Shown: positions 9,169 through 17,767 of the stretch, piece by piece
Numbering within the stretch: position 1 is the stretch's first letter
Layout of the letters: every line of letters starts with the position of its first letter
NCBI GenBank assembly: GCA_040394195.1
Contig: JBEBSR010000001.1
Location: 62,001-126,000 of the forward strand
Length of the DNA stretch: 64,000 bases
From: Wohlfahrtiimonas larvae_A
GTDB lineage: Bacteria > Pseudomonadota > Gammaproteobacteria > Cardiobacteriales > Wohlfahrtiimonadaceae
Reading direction: 5' to 3'
The notes under the pieces: model-generated
Told to the model about the DNA's origin: nothing
The model's database searches: none
What the model saw: only the letters and a program-made list of their open reading frames with translations
Position numbers and translations under genes: made by a program

Positions 9169-9833
9169 GTGTATTCACCGCGATCATTCAACGTGATCTA
9201 CAACTAGGCATGCGCCAACGCACAGAATTACTGACGCCCATGATCTTTTTCTTGATCGTTGTGAGTCTGTTTCCGCTCGGTTTAGGGTTGGATAATGAAA
9301 AAGTCATGCGTGATGTTTCGCCTGCCATTTTATGGATTGGTGCTCTATTGTCGAACATGTTGATTATGGATCGCTTATTCAAAAGTGATTATGATGATGG
9401 CTCTTTAGAACAATTGATGCTCTCTGGCTCGCCACTTGTTGTGGTTGTATTTGCTAAGATTATTGCACATTGGTGCTTAACTGCTGTGCCACTCATCATC
9501 ATTTCACCAATTTTAGGCTTAATGCTCTACTTTTCTGTGCCACAAGCACTAGAAACCACATTCCTTTTACTCATTGGCACGCCAGTTTTAAGTTGCATTG
9601 GTGCCATTTGTACAGCTTTAACACTACAATTAAAACGTGCAGGCTTATTATTGAGTATCATTGCACTACCATTATTTTTACCCGTACTAATTTTTGGCGT
9701 ACAGGCAACACTTCGCATCGTTGAAGGACATTCTGTGATCGGCTTTTATGCTGTATTTGCAGCCCTCGACTTGATCACGCTTGCCGTCGCCCCATTGATT
9801 ACAGCTTTTGCACTGCGCATCAGTCTTAACTAA
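9165..9833 (+). CDS. ccmB: Heme exporter membrane protein CcmB
   Basis: CcmB is the permease partner of CcmA. The 222-residue product begins MSVFTAIIQRDLQLGMRQRTELL, typical of the family, and has about six hydrophobic helices. It overlaps ccmA by 4 bp and is followed after 17 bp by a double-AAA ATPase gene in the same direction, so read-through into the next genes is likely. Confidence 0.94.
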   Translation: MSVFTAIIQRDLQLGMRQRTELLTPMIFFLIVVSLFPLGLGLDNEKVMRDVSPAILWIGALLSNMLIMDRLFKSDYDDGSLEQLMLSGSPLVVVVFAKIIAHWCLTAVPLIIISPILGLMLYFSVPQALETTFLLLIGTPVLSCIGAICTALTLQLKRAGLLLSIIALPLFLPVLIFGVQATLRIVEGHSVIGFYAVFAALDLITLAVAPLITAFALRISLN

Positions 9834-9850
9834 ATTTTCTTGAGTTTTAC

Positions 9851-11947
9851 ATGACAAAAAAAACAACACCATCCACCAACATGGAATATTCTGAACAATT
9901 ACCGCCATTGGTACAATCGTGGATTTTAACCATTATTTTGGATTTAGGTGGCCATCGTGAATTTATCCATAAGGATTTTTTCAGTGATGATCAACTAGCT
10001 ACAGCGCTTTCATTGGATAAATGGATCAACCATAAACCACCATTGAACCGTGCAGATATTTTAAAAACATTACGCGAGCAGCAAGAGAAACTCTTGGCTG
10101 ATCCAACATTGTTCACAACAGCATATAATCATGATCTTCGCCACAACTTGGACAATCTCAAAACATTGATAGATCTCTCTGATGTGGAATGTACTTTATT
10201 AGAATTCACATTGATCACTTACAATGAAACATTGTTGAACAATGCGTTAGATTTATTGGGCGCAATCAGTTCAGATCAAATGTATCGCATTTTATCTGTG
10301 CTCTTACAGAAAACACCGCAAGAAATTCGCACGGCATTTGCATCAGATGGCACATTAGCGCGCACAGGTTTAGTTCGTGTTCATCATGGCCCTTCTCTAT
10401 TCTTCCGTGGCAAAGTAGATTTATTGTCTCGCAACTTTATTGAAGCAATGTTTTCACATGAAACAACACCGTACAATATCTTAAAAGATGTTGTTTCTAA
10501 GTCTAAACCAACAGAATTAACTTTAGATAATTTCGGTTACTTAAAAACTGAATTATCTGTTTTAGTGCCTTATTTACAGCATGCTTTGGACAATAATGAA
10601 AAAGGTGTGAATATCCTTGTGTACGGTGAACCTGGTACAGGGAAAACAGAACTCGCACGCGTTTTGGTGGAATATTTTAAAGTTTCTGCTTATGAAGTGG
10701 TTTCTGAATCCATACAAGGTGAAGGCGTAGAAAAAGGCGAACAGCGCTTATATGCTTATTTAGCTGCGCAAAACTTCTTCTGTAATCAAAAATCATTGAT
10801 CATTTTTGATGAAATTGAAGATGTATTCTTTGATGCTTCATCAGAAGGCTTACCAAACTTCTCCAAAGCCTGGTTCAACCATATTTTGGAAACCAATAAA
10901 ATTCCAACCATTTGGATTTGTAACGATACTTACGAAATTGATCCTGCCATCATTCGCCGTTTCGATTTCACATTCCATTTGGCACCACCACCAAAATCAG
11001 AACGTAAAGCAATGCTCGAATCAGCATTGAAAGGTTCACTCAGCCCAAATACTTTGAATGCTTTAGCATTATCGAAAGATTTGGTGCCTGCAATCATTGA
11101 TCGCACTGCAAAAGTTCTCAATACCATCGAGAAATCTTTGGATGTGAGCTACGATGAAGCTGCCGCTGCCATCATCAATGGTACTTTGAAAGCACAAGGC
11201 AATGATGAAATTCGTATCGCTAAAATTGGTGGTTTGAGTGATATTTATAACCCAGCATTCACAAATACAGATAACAATTTGGCACTATTAGCTGAGCGTT
11301 TGAAAGTATTCAATGAAGCTCGTATTTGTTTATACGGTGCTTCGGGCACTGGTAAATCAGCGTTTGCACATTACTTATCGGATTATCTCAACAAGCCTTT
11401 GCTCATCAAAAAAGTATCAGACTTGATGGATAAATACGTGGGCGAAACTGAAAAACAGATCGCTGCTGCATTCCATGAAGCCAATACAACAGGCGCAATC
11501 TTGTTGATGGATGAAGTGGATAGTTTCTTGCGTGATCGCCGCCATGCTCAGCAGAATTATGAAGTCACAATGGTGAATGAAATGCTGACACAAATGGAAG
11601 AATTTTCAGGCATTTTCATTGCGACCACAAACTTGATGGATCATTTGGATCAAGCAATGCTCCGCCGTTTTGACTTTAAAGTGAAGTTTAGTTACTTAAC
11701 ATCAGAACAAGCTTGGTTACTCTTCAACGAGCAATGCCGTTATTTGGGCTTTAAAGAGATTGATCCTGCATTGGAAGAGAGCTTTAAGAAACTCACAAGC
11801 CTAGCACCTGGCGACTTTGCAATTTCTGCCCGCCAAGCAAAATTGGGCGTAATCACAAAACCTGAAGAGATCATCACACAGCTTGTTAAGGAAAATGATT
11901 TGAAACAAGCCAAAGGCACTACAATCGGGTTTGTGGCAAGTAAATAG
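9851..11947 (+). CDS. Double-domain AAA+ ATPase of unknown role
   Basis: This 698-residue cytoplasmic protein has two AAA modules. Module 1 has Walker A YGEPGTGKTE (about 258-267), Walker B LIIFDEIEDVF (about 315-325) and arginine fingers in IIRRFDF. Module 2 has Walker A YGASGTGKSA (about 496-505), Walker B ILLMDEVDSFL (about 550-560) and MLRRFDF. The modules resemble the Cdc48/SpoVK/Vps4-like clade. The roughly 200-residue N-terminal part is helical and not recognised. It has no membrane segment or protease motif. It lies 17 bp after ccmB with a weak Shine-Dalgarno and could be an extra member of that operon or the first gene of the following accessory cluster. The function is unknown. Confidence 0.85.
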   Translation: MTKKTTPSTNMEYSEQLPPLVQSWILTIILDLGGHREFIHKDFFSDDQLATALSLDKWINHKPPLNRADILKTLREQQEKLLADPTLFTTAYNHDLRHNLDNLKTLIDLSDVECTLLEFTLITYNETLLNNALDLLGAISSDQMYRILSVLLQKTPQEIRTAFASDGTLARTGLVRVHHGPSLFFRGKVDLLSRNFIEAMFSHETTPYNILKDVVSKSKPTELTLDNFGYLKTELSVLVPYLQHALDNNEKGVNILVYGEPGTGKTELARVLVEYFKVSAYEVVSESIQGEGVEKGEQRLYAYLAAQNFFCNQKSLIIFDEIEDVFFDASSEGLPNFSKAWFNHILETNKIPTIWICNDTYEIDPAIIRRFDFTFHLAPPPKSERKAMLESALKGSLSPNTLNALALSKDLVPAIIDRTAKVLNTIEKSLDVSYDEAAAAIINGTLKAQGNDEIRIAKIGGLSDIYNPAFTNTDNNLALLAERLKVFNEARICLYGASGTGKSAFAHYLSDYLNKPLLIKKVSDLMDKYVGETEKQIAAAFHEANTTGAILLMDEVDSFLRDRRHAQQNYEVTMVNEMLTQMEEFSGIFIATTNLMDHLDQAMLRRFDFKVKFSYLTSEQAWLLFNEQCRYLGFKEIDPALEESFKKLTSLAPGDFAISARQAKLGVITKPEEIITQLVKENDLKQAKGTTIGFVASK

Positions 11948-11956
11948 GAAAGCATT

Positions 11957-12544
11957 ATAAAAATCCTCCATGTTACAGATATACATTTTAGAAGCTTTGT
12001 TTTTGATTGGATTCAAGAACAACAAAATCTCTATGATGCGATCTGTTTAACAGGGGATTTTTTAGATGAAACTTGTGATACAGATATCATTGGTCAAATC
12101 ACTTGGATAAAAGAATGGCTTTTATCCTTTGAAATCCCTGTATTTGTTTGTAGTGGTAATCATGATGTAATTGCAGGTTCAACCAAATGGCTGGCTAAAT
12201 TGCCTTATGGCGATGGCTCAATCACTAAAATTAATAATATAACTATTGGTTGTGCGCCTGAGGATTGCGAAGATTTTTATAAATATCGTAACTGCGATAT
12301 TTTACTTCATCATTATCCACCATCAGGCAGTAAAGCTGCGACAGATGAATATGGCAATAATTTTGGTAATTTTTTTCTAAAACAAGATCTCAAAATACTG
12401 AATTGCACATATATTCTATGTGGGCATATTCACCAACCAACCGCCCGAATGGTTCGAAGAACTCAAAACCCTGATCGATTTATCTATAATGCAGGCGGAA
12501 ATCATAAACCAGATAAGGTTCGACATTTAGTTATTGAAATATAA
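11957..12544 (+). CDS. Metallophosphoesterase with non-standard start (AUA or AUU)
   Basis: This is a calcineurin-like phosphoesterase of about 195 residues that is complete in motifs but has no normal start codon. The frame reads I-K-I-L-H-V-T-D-I-H-F from ATA at 11957, where homologues normally read M-K-I-L-H. Metal-binding motifs are Asp8-x-His10, Gly33-Asp34, GNHD with Asn68 and His69, HH at 118-119 and GHIH with His157 and His159. The frame is closed upstream by TAG at 11945, which is also the stop of the AAA ATPase. The only initiators before the first motif are ATT at 11954, ATA at 11957 and ATC at 11963. AGGAAAG sits just upstream. The first ATG (12200) would remove three of the metal motifs. 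It is followed 9 bp later by the nuclease-like gene. The substrate is unknown. Confidence 0.75.
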   Translation: MKILHVTDIHFRSFVFDWIQEQQNLYDAICLTGDFLDETCDTDIIGQITWIKEWLLSFEIPVFVCSGNHDVIAGSTKWLAKLPYGDGSITKINNITIGCAPEDCEDFYKYRNCDILLHHYPPSGSKAATDEYGNNFGNFFLKQDLKILNCTYILCGHIHQPTARMVRRTQNPDRFIYNAGGNHKPDKVRHLVIEI

Positions 12545-12553
12545 TAGGAGAAG

Positions 12554-13783
12554 ATGATGGATCAAAAAGAAAGAGATTCACTTTCCAATGAGCTACTGAA
12601 ATATAAAAAATTCCTACAACAACGTGAAGAAGAAATTCGCCAAGGTAAAAACAACTATAGCTTGATTGGCTCTTTACTTGGCATTCATGATGAAGTGAGA
12701 TTACATTCACGTTTTATATATTCAATGATTAATCCTAATGGCTCGCATTTTCAGAATGATCTTTTCTTAAAATTATTCATTGAATGTATTGATCCTGAAA
12801 TTTTGAAAAACTTTAATTTAAGTAATGCTCTGGTTTTTAAAGAAAGAGATAACATTGATCTATTAATTGAAGATGGTAATACATTTATTATCATTGAAAA
12901 TAAATTACATGCTCTTGATCAAAAAGCCCAAATTTCACGTTATATCAAAGAAGTGCAGAATAATAACAACGATGCCAATATTACAATTATTGTCGTCTAT
13001 CTTTCTATTGCAGGAAAAGACCCCGATGATATATCACTTCAAGACGATGAAGAACCAAAAAATTTAGAGAAAGCATATAAAATCAAAAATCATCAATTAA
13101 TTAACGATCAATACATTTTTGAGTATTATCCTATAAGTTATCAATATAATATTTCTCAGTGGATTCAACAAAGTCTTGTAAAAATAAACAATGTCAGTAA
13201 TTTATATAATGCTTTTTCTGAATATCAGAATATTGTTAATAGAGTAAATAAACTTATGAACCATAATTCAGTATCAACATTTACAGATTTTATTTTGAAA
13301 CAGGATGTTATAGAAATAAATAAATATCTACAGTTTTCAGCTAATGTTGTACAAAATCTCCATAAAATTTGGGCTACACAGATCATTAATACTATTTACT
13401 CTGCGCATCAATTATCTGAGCTCATCATATCTGATGAACAAAATGATTTAATCATCACAGAAGATAACTGTGATATTGCTATTAATAAATTATGTAATTG
13501 GCTTAATCGCTCAGGAAATCCTGAAGACTACAAAAATATGAAACTATATTTCTACAATAAAAATAGAAATAAAAAAAATGTTTTAGTCTTTGGAGTGATT
13601 GTTCTTTATATTGGTGCCTACAATAAAAGTTTTTCAGACGTTGCCAATACTGAAAATAAGAAAAAAAATGCATTATTTGGTGTAGGTAAAGATTTTAGAA
13701 ATATCATTACTCATCCAAATATGGCAGCACAGGTATGTTCAAAAATTAAAGAACGTATTGAACAATTAATTAACCAAGAATAA
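12554..13783 (+). CDS. PD-(D/E)XK nuclease superfamily protein
   Basis: The product has 409 residues. The N-terminal third matches the PDDEXK_4-like family pattern: SLLGIHDEVRLHSRFIYSMI, then Asp102 in NIDLLIED and Glu115-x-Lys117 in FIIIENK, followed by QISRYIKEV and a hydrophobic strand (ITIIVVYLS). These would be the catalytic Asp and Glu-x-Lys of a restriction-endonuclease fold. The C-terminal two thirds is AT-rich, Asn- and Lys-rich and unrecognised. The coding sequence is clearly more AT-rich than the ccm genes, which suggests transfer. It starts 9 bp after the phosphoesterase and ends at a strong terminator. Members of this family are often found near defence genes; its actual role here is unknown. 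Confidence 0.72.
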   Translation: MMDQKERDSLSNELLKYKKFLQQREEEIRQGKNNYSLIGSLLGIHDEVRLHSRFIYSMINPNGSHFQNDLFLKLFIECIDPEILKNFNLSNALVFKERDNIDLLIEDGNTFIIIENKLHALDQKAQISRYIKEVQNNNNDANITIIVVYLSIAGKDPDDISLQDDEEPKNLEKAYKIKNHQLINDQYIFEYYPISYQYNISQWIQQSLVKINNVSNLYNAFSEYQNIVNRVNKLMNHNSVSTFTDFILKQDVIEINKYLQFSANVVQNLHKIWATQIINTIYSAHQLSELIISDEQNDLIITEDNCDIAINKLCNWLNRSGNPEDYKNMKLYFYNKNRNKKNVLVFGVIVLYIGAYNKSFSDVANTENKKKNALFGVGKDFRNIITHPNMAAQVCSKIKERIEQLINQE

Positions 13784-13785
13784 CC

Positions 13786-13812
13786 AAAAGCCCTCAACGA
13801 GGGCTTTTTTAT
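13786..13812. terminator. Bidirectional intrinsic terminator
   Basis: Stem AAAGCCCTC (13787-13795), loop AAC and GAGGGCTTT with a following T-run to 13810. A-runs flank the left side, so it can stop transcripts from both the nuclease-like gene and the convergent NYN gene. Confidence 0.88.
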
Positions 13813-13817
13813 TGAGT

Positions 13818-14495
13818 TTAAGCAGTCATTTTAGTGAGGAAATCTTGCATTCGGTTGGCATTATATTTCACAAGATTGCCTTGGTTTTTGATGTGCACAA
13901 CATCCAAAAACTCCATGCGGCTGATCACATGGCTCACTAAATGTTCGCGTGCTCTGTCCGTCATATCGCGGGCTTTAAGCTGTGCACGAATTGAATTCCG
14001 TAAGCCTTCCAATTTTACAGGGCGAGAGCAATCTTCGATCTTATGAAGCATTCTGCACATTTTAATGAGCACAGAATCGAACTGTAATTCTTTATCACTT
14101 CGTGTTGTGCCTACACGCTTGGCTTTTTTATCAGGTGCGCGATTCACTAGATTAATGATGGCATCGAAATCTTTATCATTAGAATAAATTTCAAAGCGAT
14201 CATATTGCTCAAAGTAACAGCCGAGCATAAAAGTAATGCCAAAATCCGCAGAATTATTAGCAGTATCGCCCATTTTGATGAGTTCTAAGCGACCTTGTAT
14301 CACAAAGTTACTCAGTGCAGTTAGCCAATCTAGGGGAATTTTCACGCCAGTGTTGGCGTAGCAGATCACAACTTTATGATATTCTTTGAACTCTAGGATG
14401 AGTTCTGTGATCTTTGAGGGGCAGTTTTCAATATCTATGAACAGAATTGAGCGTTGAGAATTATCGGGTAAGTTAATAATTGTTTTATCTCGCAT
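13818..14495 (-). CDS. NYN/PIN-like domain protein, putative RNase
   Basis: This 225-residue protein has the signature of a NYN (PIN-like) ribonuclease fold. An N-terminal strand carries acidic ILFIDIENCP, a mid-domain DFGITFMLG carries a second acidic residue, and YSNDKDFDAI carries the third acidic cluster. These positions usually bind the catalytic metal. The last 90 residues look helical and basic and could be a winged-helix or RNA-binding unit. A good AAGGAGTG ribosome site sits upstream of the ATG. It is convergent with the nuclease-like gene and separated by a shared terminator. The RNA target is unknown. Confidence 0.7.
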   Translation of the reverse strand: MRDKTIINLPDNSQRSILFIDIENCPSKITELILEFKEYHKVVICYANTGVKIPLDWLTALSNFVIQGRLELIKMGDTANNSADFGITFMLGCYFEQYDRFEIYSNDKDFDAIINLVNRAPDKKAKRVGTTRSDKELQFDSVLIKMCRMLHKIEDCSRPVKLEGLRNSIRAQLKARDMTDRAREHLVSHVISRMEFLDVVHIKNQGNLVKYNANRMQDFLTKMTA

Positions 14496-14582
14496 AGTTG
14501 CACTCCTTTGAAATGAAACTCACTTGATGCTATCAGTCTTTTTTGACAGTTTTTTGACAAACACAATTTTATTTTCACGCAT

Positions 14583-14606
14583 AAAAAAAAGCGGCTTTCG
14601 CCGCTT
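14583..14606 (-). terminator. Intrinsic terminator of the YkvI-type transporter gene
   Basis: Hairpin AGCGGC-TTTC-GCCGCT (14590-14605) followed on the minus strand by a run of eight T. It lies 40 bp after the stop of the transporter gene. Confidence 0.85.
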
Positions 14607-14647
14607 CAAATGAGAACTACCAAAAGAATTATTATTATCAGTGAAAC

Positions 14648-15766
14648 TTAGCCATAAACAACTTTCGACAACTGCCCGTCTTTTTCCAACCTTTTCAACT
14701 TCAATGGGCCATAGAAGATGATTCCAATCAGCACAATGCCAGCATACCCAGCAAATGGATAGAAATAACCCATCAACTGAATGAAGCCCACGAAGCTGAT
14801 ACAAAAGCCAACTGCTAAAATAGCTAATACTGCGATGCGTGACTTTTTTGTTTCCATTTCAAAATAGCGTGATGTGAATACATAGAACATGCTCACAGCT
14901 GTACTATAGATCATCGCCAATGCAACCATACTTAACAATGAACTCAAAGCTGGCGCATAAGTATTCATGATCTGTAATGAAGGCATTTGTGCCAATGTTT
15001 CAACGGTTGGTGCGATGATTTTGATTTGTGCAAACAATGCAAAGTGACCCATTGCTAAAACACCACCGATGATTAAACCACCCAAAGCACCGCCTAAACG
15101 TGCAACTTTTGGATCTTTTTCTTCACCACCGATCACTAATGACATACCAACGCCTGCAACTGTCATCATTGTTACGTGGTTAATTGCTGCTACCCACCAA
15201 TTTGGTAACGTACCTGGCAATGTTTTACCCACAGCCATCACATAATCATTCAACTCTGCAAATGTTTCTGTTTGGTTGGATAAACCTTGATAAATCATGA
15301 TAGATAACAAGGCAATCAATACAGGAGTAATCATACCAATCACTAAGATGATATTGCGTAAGCGAAGCATCAATGTGCCCACTACAAGCAATGTCATGAT
15401 CAAAGAACCCTGCCAATAAGGCATGCCATATTGTTGCTGAAACAGTGCTCCACTGCCCGCTAACATGATGATACCTGTACCAATCATCATGATGATGATT
15501 AAGATATCTACAAATTTACCCGCTGTTTTACCGCCTACAAGATAAACAGCTTCTTTGTAGTTTTTGGATTGTAAGCGTTGACCTAAGCCCACAACAAAGT
15601 AACCCACAATGCCATATAAAGCTGTTGCAAGTAGTACACCTGTAGTTCCATTTAATCCAAATGATGTGTAATAAAAAAATGGTTCCATACCAGAAGCATT
15701 ACCCGCACCAACGACGACGCTCGCATAAGCGAAGCCGATGATTAAAATTTCTAACACTTTCTTCAT
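14648..15766 (-). CDS. YkvI-family membrane transporter (first copy)
   Basis: This polytopic protein of 372 residues has about ten hydrophobic helices. The first helix has the family's glycine-rich signature VVGAGNASGMEP, as in secondary amino-acid transporters with a LeuT-like fold. A paralogue with clear similarity along the whole length lies at 28516-29622. Its promoter region faces the amaB-dpkA-amaA operon, so an amino acid such as lysine or pipecolate is a reasonable but unproven substrate. A strong GAGGAGGAT ribosome site precedes the ATG and touches a small hairpin. Confidence 0.82.
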   Translation of the reverse strand: MKKVLEILIIGFAYASVVVGAGNASGMEPFFYYTSFGLNGTTGVLLATALYGIVGYFVVGLGQRLQSKNYKEAVYLVGGKTAGKFVDILIIIMMIGTGIIMLAGSGALFQQQYGMPYWQGSLIMTLLVVGTLMLRLRNIILVIGMITPVLIALLSIMIYQGLSNQTETFAELNDYVMAVGKTLPGTLPNWWVAAINHVTMMTVAGVGMSLVIGGEEKDPKVARLGGALGGLIIGGVLAMGHFALFAQIKIIAPTVETLAQMPSLQIMNTYAPALSSLLSMVALAMIYSTAVSMFYVFTSRYFEMETKKSRIAVLAILAVGFCISFVGFIQLMGYFYPFAGYAGIVLIGIIFYGPLKLKRLEKDGQLSKVVYG

Positions 15767-15777
15767 TCCAATCCTCC

Positions 15778-15797
15778 TCAGTAGTGATCCCTACTGA
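15778..15797 (-). promoter_or_regulatory. Inverted repeat beside the transporter ribosome site
   Basis: TCAGTAG (15778-15784), a 6-nt spacer and CTACTGA (15791-15797) form a perfect 7-bp inverted repeat. On the transporter mRNA its 3' arm abuts the Shine-Dalgarno GAGGAGGAT. It could be an operator or a small hairpin affecting translation. Confidence 0.4.
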
Positions 15798-16116
15798 TAT
15801 TTTTTTGAGTTTCATGCCATTAATTAGTGTGAAAACTCTAAAGAATCACTGCTAATCAACTGTTTTAGATGAAATTTATAAATCTTTTGACCTACATCAG
15901 GTTATTCGATCATCACTTTTTCATACCAAAAGTGTCAAAAGATATGAATTCAGAACTTTATGAATTTTTTTCCTAGCAATGCTAAGTCAAAGATTCATAA
16001 AGAATTTATGATTATCATTCCCAAAAGGAATAACTCTGTGCATATAGTTCGTTTGTCTAGGTTCGTAGTAAAGCTGTAGGATCAAGCCATCTACTATGTA
16101 ACAAAGGAAAATTGAC
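15798..16116. promoter_or_regulatory. Divergent promoter region between transporter and amaB
   Basis: This AT-rich region has no gene. For amaB a possible sigma-70 promoter is TTGTCT (16053-16058), an 18-bp spacer and TAGGAT (16077-16082). The amaB ribosome site AAAGGAAA lies just before the ATG. No known riboswitch consensus was recognised. Confidence 0.35.
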
Positions 16117-17616
16117 ATGGATATTTCAACAAAAGTATTAAACAAGTTAGGCATTTCAGATGCAGTATTGAATGGCGGTACACACGAAGTTCACAGCCCA
16201 TTAGATGGCGCAGTGATCGCAAAACTTAAATTCATTGATGAAGCAGCAACAGATAAAATGATTGATGCAGCACATGATGCATTTTTGGAATGGCGTACAG
16301 TACCAGCACCAATTCGTGGTGAATTGGTTCGTGTATTAGGCGAAGTATTACGTGAGCACAAAGAAGACTTAGCAGCTGTAATCACATTAGAAGCTGGTAA
16401 AATTCAATCAGAAGCATTGGGCGAAGTTCAAGAAATGATTGATATCTGTGACTTTGCAGTGGGCTTATCTCGCCAGTTGTACGGTTTGACAATCGCTTCA
16501 GAGCGCCCAGGCCACCACATGCGTGAAACATGGCATCCTTTAGGTGTTGTGGGTGTAATCACAGCATTTAACTTCCCAATGGCTGTTTGGTCTTGGAACT
16601 CTGCTTTGGCATTGATCTGTGGTAACCCAGTTGTTTGGAAGCCATCAGAAAAAACTCCTTTAACTGCATTGGCTTGCCAAGCAGTATTTGAGAAAGCGGT
16701 TGCTCGTTTTGGTTCAGCACCTAAAAACTTATCACAATTAGTAATGGGCGCACGTAACTGCGGTAATGCGATCGTTGAAAACCACAAAGTAGCATTAGTG
16801 AGCGCAACAGGTAGTACTCGCATGGGTCGTGAAATTGGCCCTAAAGTTGCAGCGCGCTTCGGCCGTTCTATCCTAGAATTGGGCGGTAACAACGCGATGA
16901 TCTTGACTGAATCAGCGGATCTAGAATTAGCAGTTCGCGCAATTCTATTCAGTGCTGTAGGTACAGCAGGTCAACGTTGTACAACACTTCGCCGCTTGAT
17001 CATTCATAAATCAGTGAAAGCACAAGTATTAGAGCGTTTGAAAGCATCTTACAACACAGTACCAGTAGGTTCACCACGTGATACTAATAACTTAGTTGGA
17101 CCATTAATTGATAAAGGTTCATTCGATGAAATGCAATCAGCATTAGCAAGAGCAAAAGCTTCTGGTGGTGTTGTTCATGGTGGCGAGCGCGTATTAGCAG
17201 CAGAAATGCCAAATGCATATTACGTGAAACCTGCAATCGTTGAAATGCCAGAGCAAAATGAAGTTGTAGAAACAGAAACATTTGCACCAATCCTATACGT
17301 TATGGAATACGAAAACTTTGCAGATGCAATGGCGATGAACAACGATGTTCCACAAGGCTTATCATCATGTATCTTCACAAATGATGTAAGAGAAGCAGAG
17401 TTCTTCCAATCTGCTGCGGGTAGCGATTGTGGTATCGCGAACGTAAACATCGGCACAAGTGGTGCTGAAATTGGCGGTGCATTTGGTGGTGAAAAAGAAA
17501 CTGGCGGTGGCCGTGAATCTGGTTCAGATTCTTGGAAAGGTTACATGCGTCGTCAAACTAACACGATCAACTATTCTCGTGAATTACCACTAGCGCAAGG
17601 CGTTAAATTCGATTAA
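16117..17616 (+). CDS. amaB: Aldehyde dehydrogenase, piperideine-6-carboxylate (aminoadipate semialdehyde) type
   Basis: The product has 499 residues and belongs to the ALDH7/antiquitin-like group. Pseudomonas AmaB in this group oxidises piperideine-6-carboxylate/2-aminoadipate semialdehyde to 2-aminoadipate with NAD+. Visible are the cofactor segment TAFNFPMAVWSWN, KPSEKTPLTALA, the general base Glu254 in ILELGGNNA and the catalytic Cys288 in GTAGQRCTTLRR. The near C-terminal GGAFGGEKETGGGRESGSD is also typical. The next two genes encode the two preceding pathway steps, which strongly supports the assignment over a generic aldehyde dehydrogenase. Confidence 0.85.
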   Translation: MDISTKVLNKLGISDAVLNGGTHEVHSPLDGAVIAKLKFIDEAATDKMIDAAHDAFLEWRTVPAPIRGELVRVLGEVLREHKEDLAAVITLEAGKIQSEALGEVQEMIDICDFAVGLSRQLYGLTIASERPGHHMRETWHPLGVVGVITAFNFPMAVWSWNSALALICGNPVVWKPSEKTPLTALACQAVFEKAVARFGSAPKNLSQLVMGARNCGNAIVENHKVALVSATGSTRMGREIGPKVAARFGRSILELGGNNAMILTESADLELAVRAILFSAVGTAGQRCTTLRRLIIHKSVKAQVLERLKASYNTVPVGSPRDTNNLVGPLIDKGSFDEMQSALARAKASGGVVHGGERVLAAEMPNAYYVKPAIVEMPEQNEVVETETFAPILYVMEYENFADAMAMNNDVPQGLSSCIFTNDVREAEFFQSAAGSDCGIANVNIGTSGAEIGGAFGGEKETGGGRESGSDSWKGYMRRQTNTINYSRELPLAQGVKFD

Positions 17617-17634
17617 TGTAAATCTTCACAGACT

Positions 17635-17669
17635 GCGAAGAGTGATTGCTCCCCTGCATTGCTCTTCGC
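17635..17669 (+). other. Intercistronic hairpin without U-run
   Basis: GCGAAGAGTGA (17635-17645) pairs with TTGCTCTTCGC (17659-17669) in an 11-bp stem with two G-U pairs. No T-run follows, so it is more likely an RNA stability or processing element between amaB and dpkA than a terminator. Confidence 0.5.
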
Positions 17670-17767
17670 TGTTCTGGCCATCTATTAAAGAGCTATATCA
17701 ATAGCCGAATAATCAAAAACTACCGAGGAAACAATTGGATGATTAAAACATCCATTAGGAGGAGAGA

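Noticed and set aside
12200..12544. A short 114-residue protein starting at ATG 12200
   Set aside because: It would be the C-terminal fragment of the phosphoesterase; the frame continues upstream with three further conserved metal motifs.
15767..16116. Lysine-type riboswitch upstream of the YkvI transporter or amaB
   Set aside because: The gap shows no conserved lysine aptamer elements; only a 7-bp inverted repeat and promoter-like sequences are visible.
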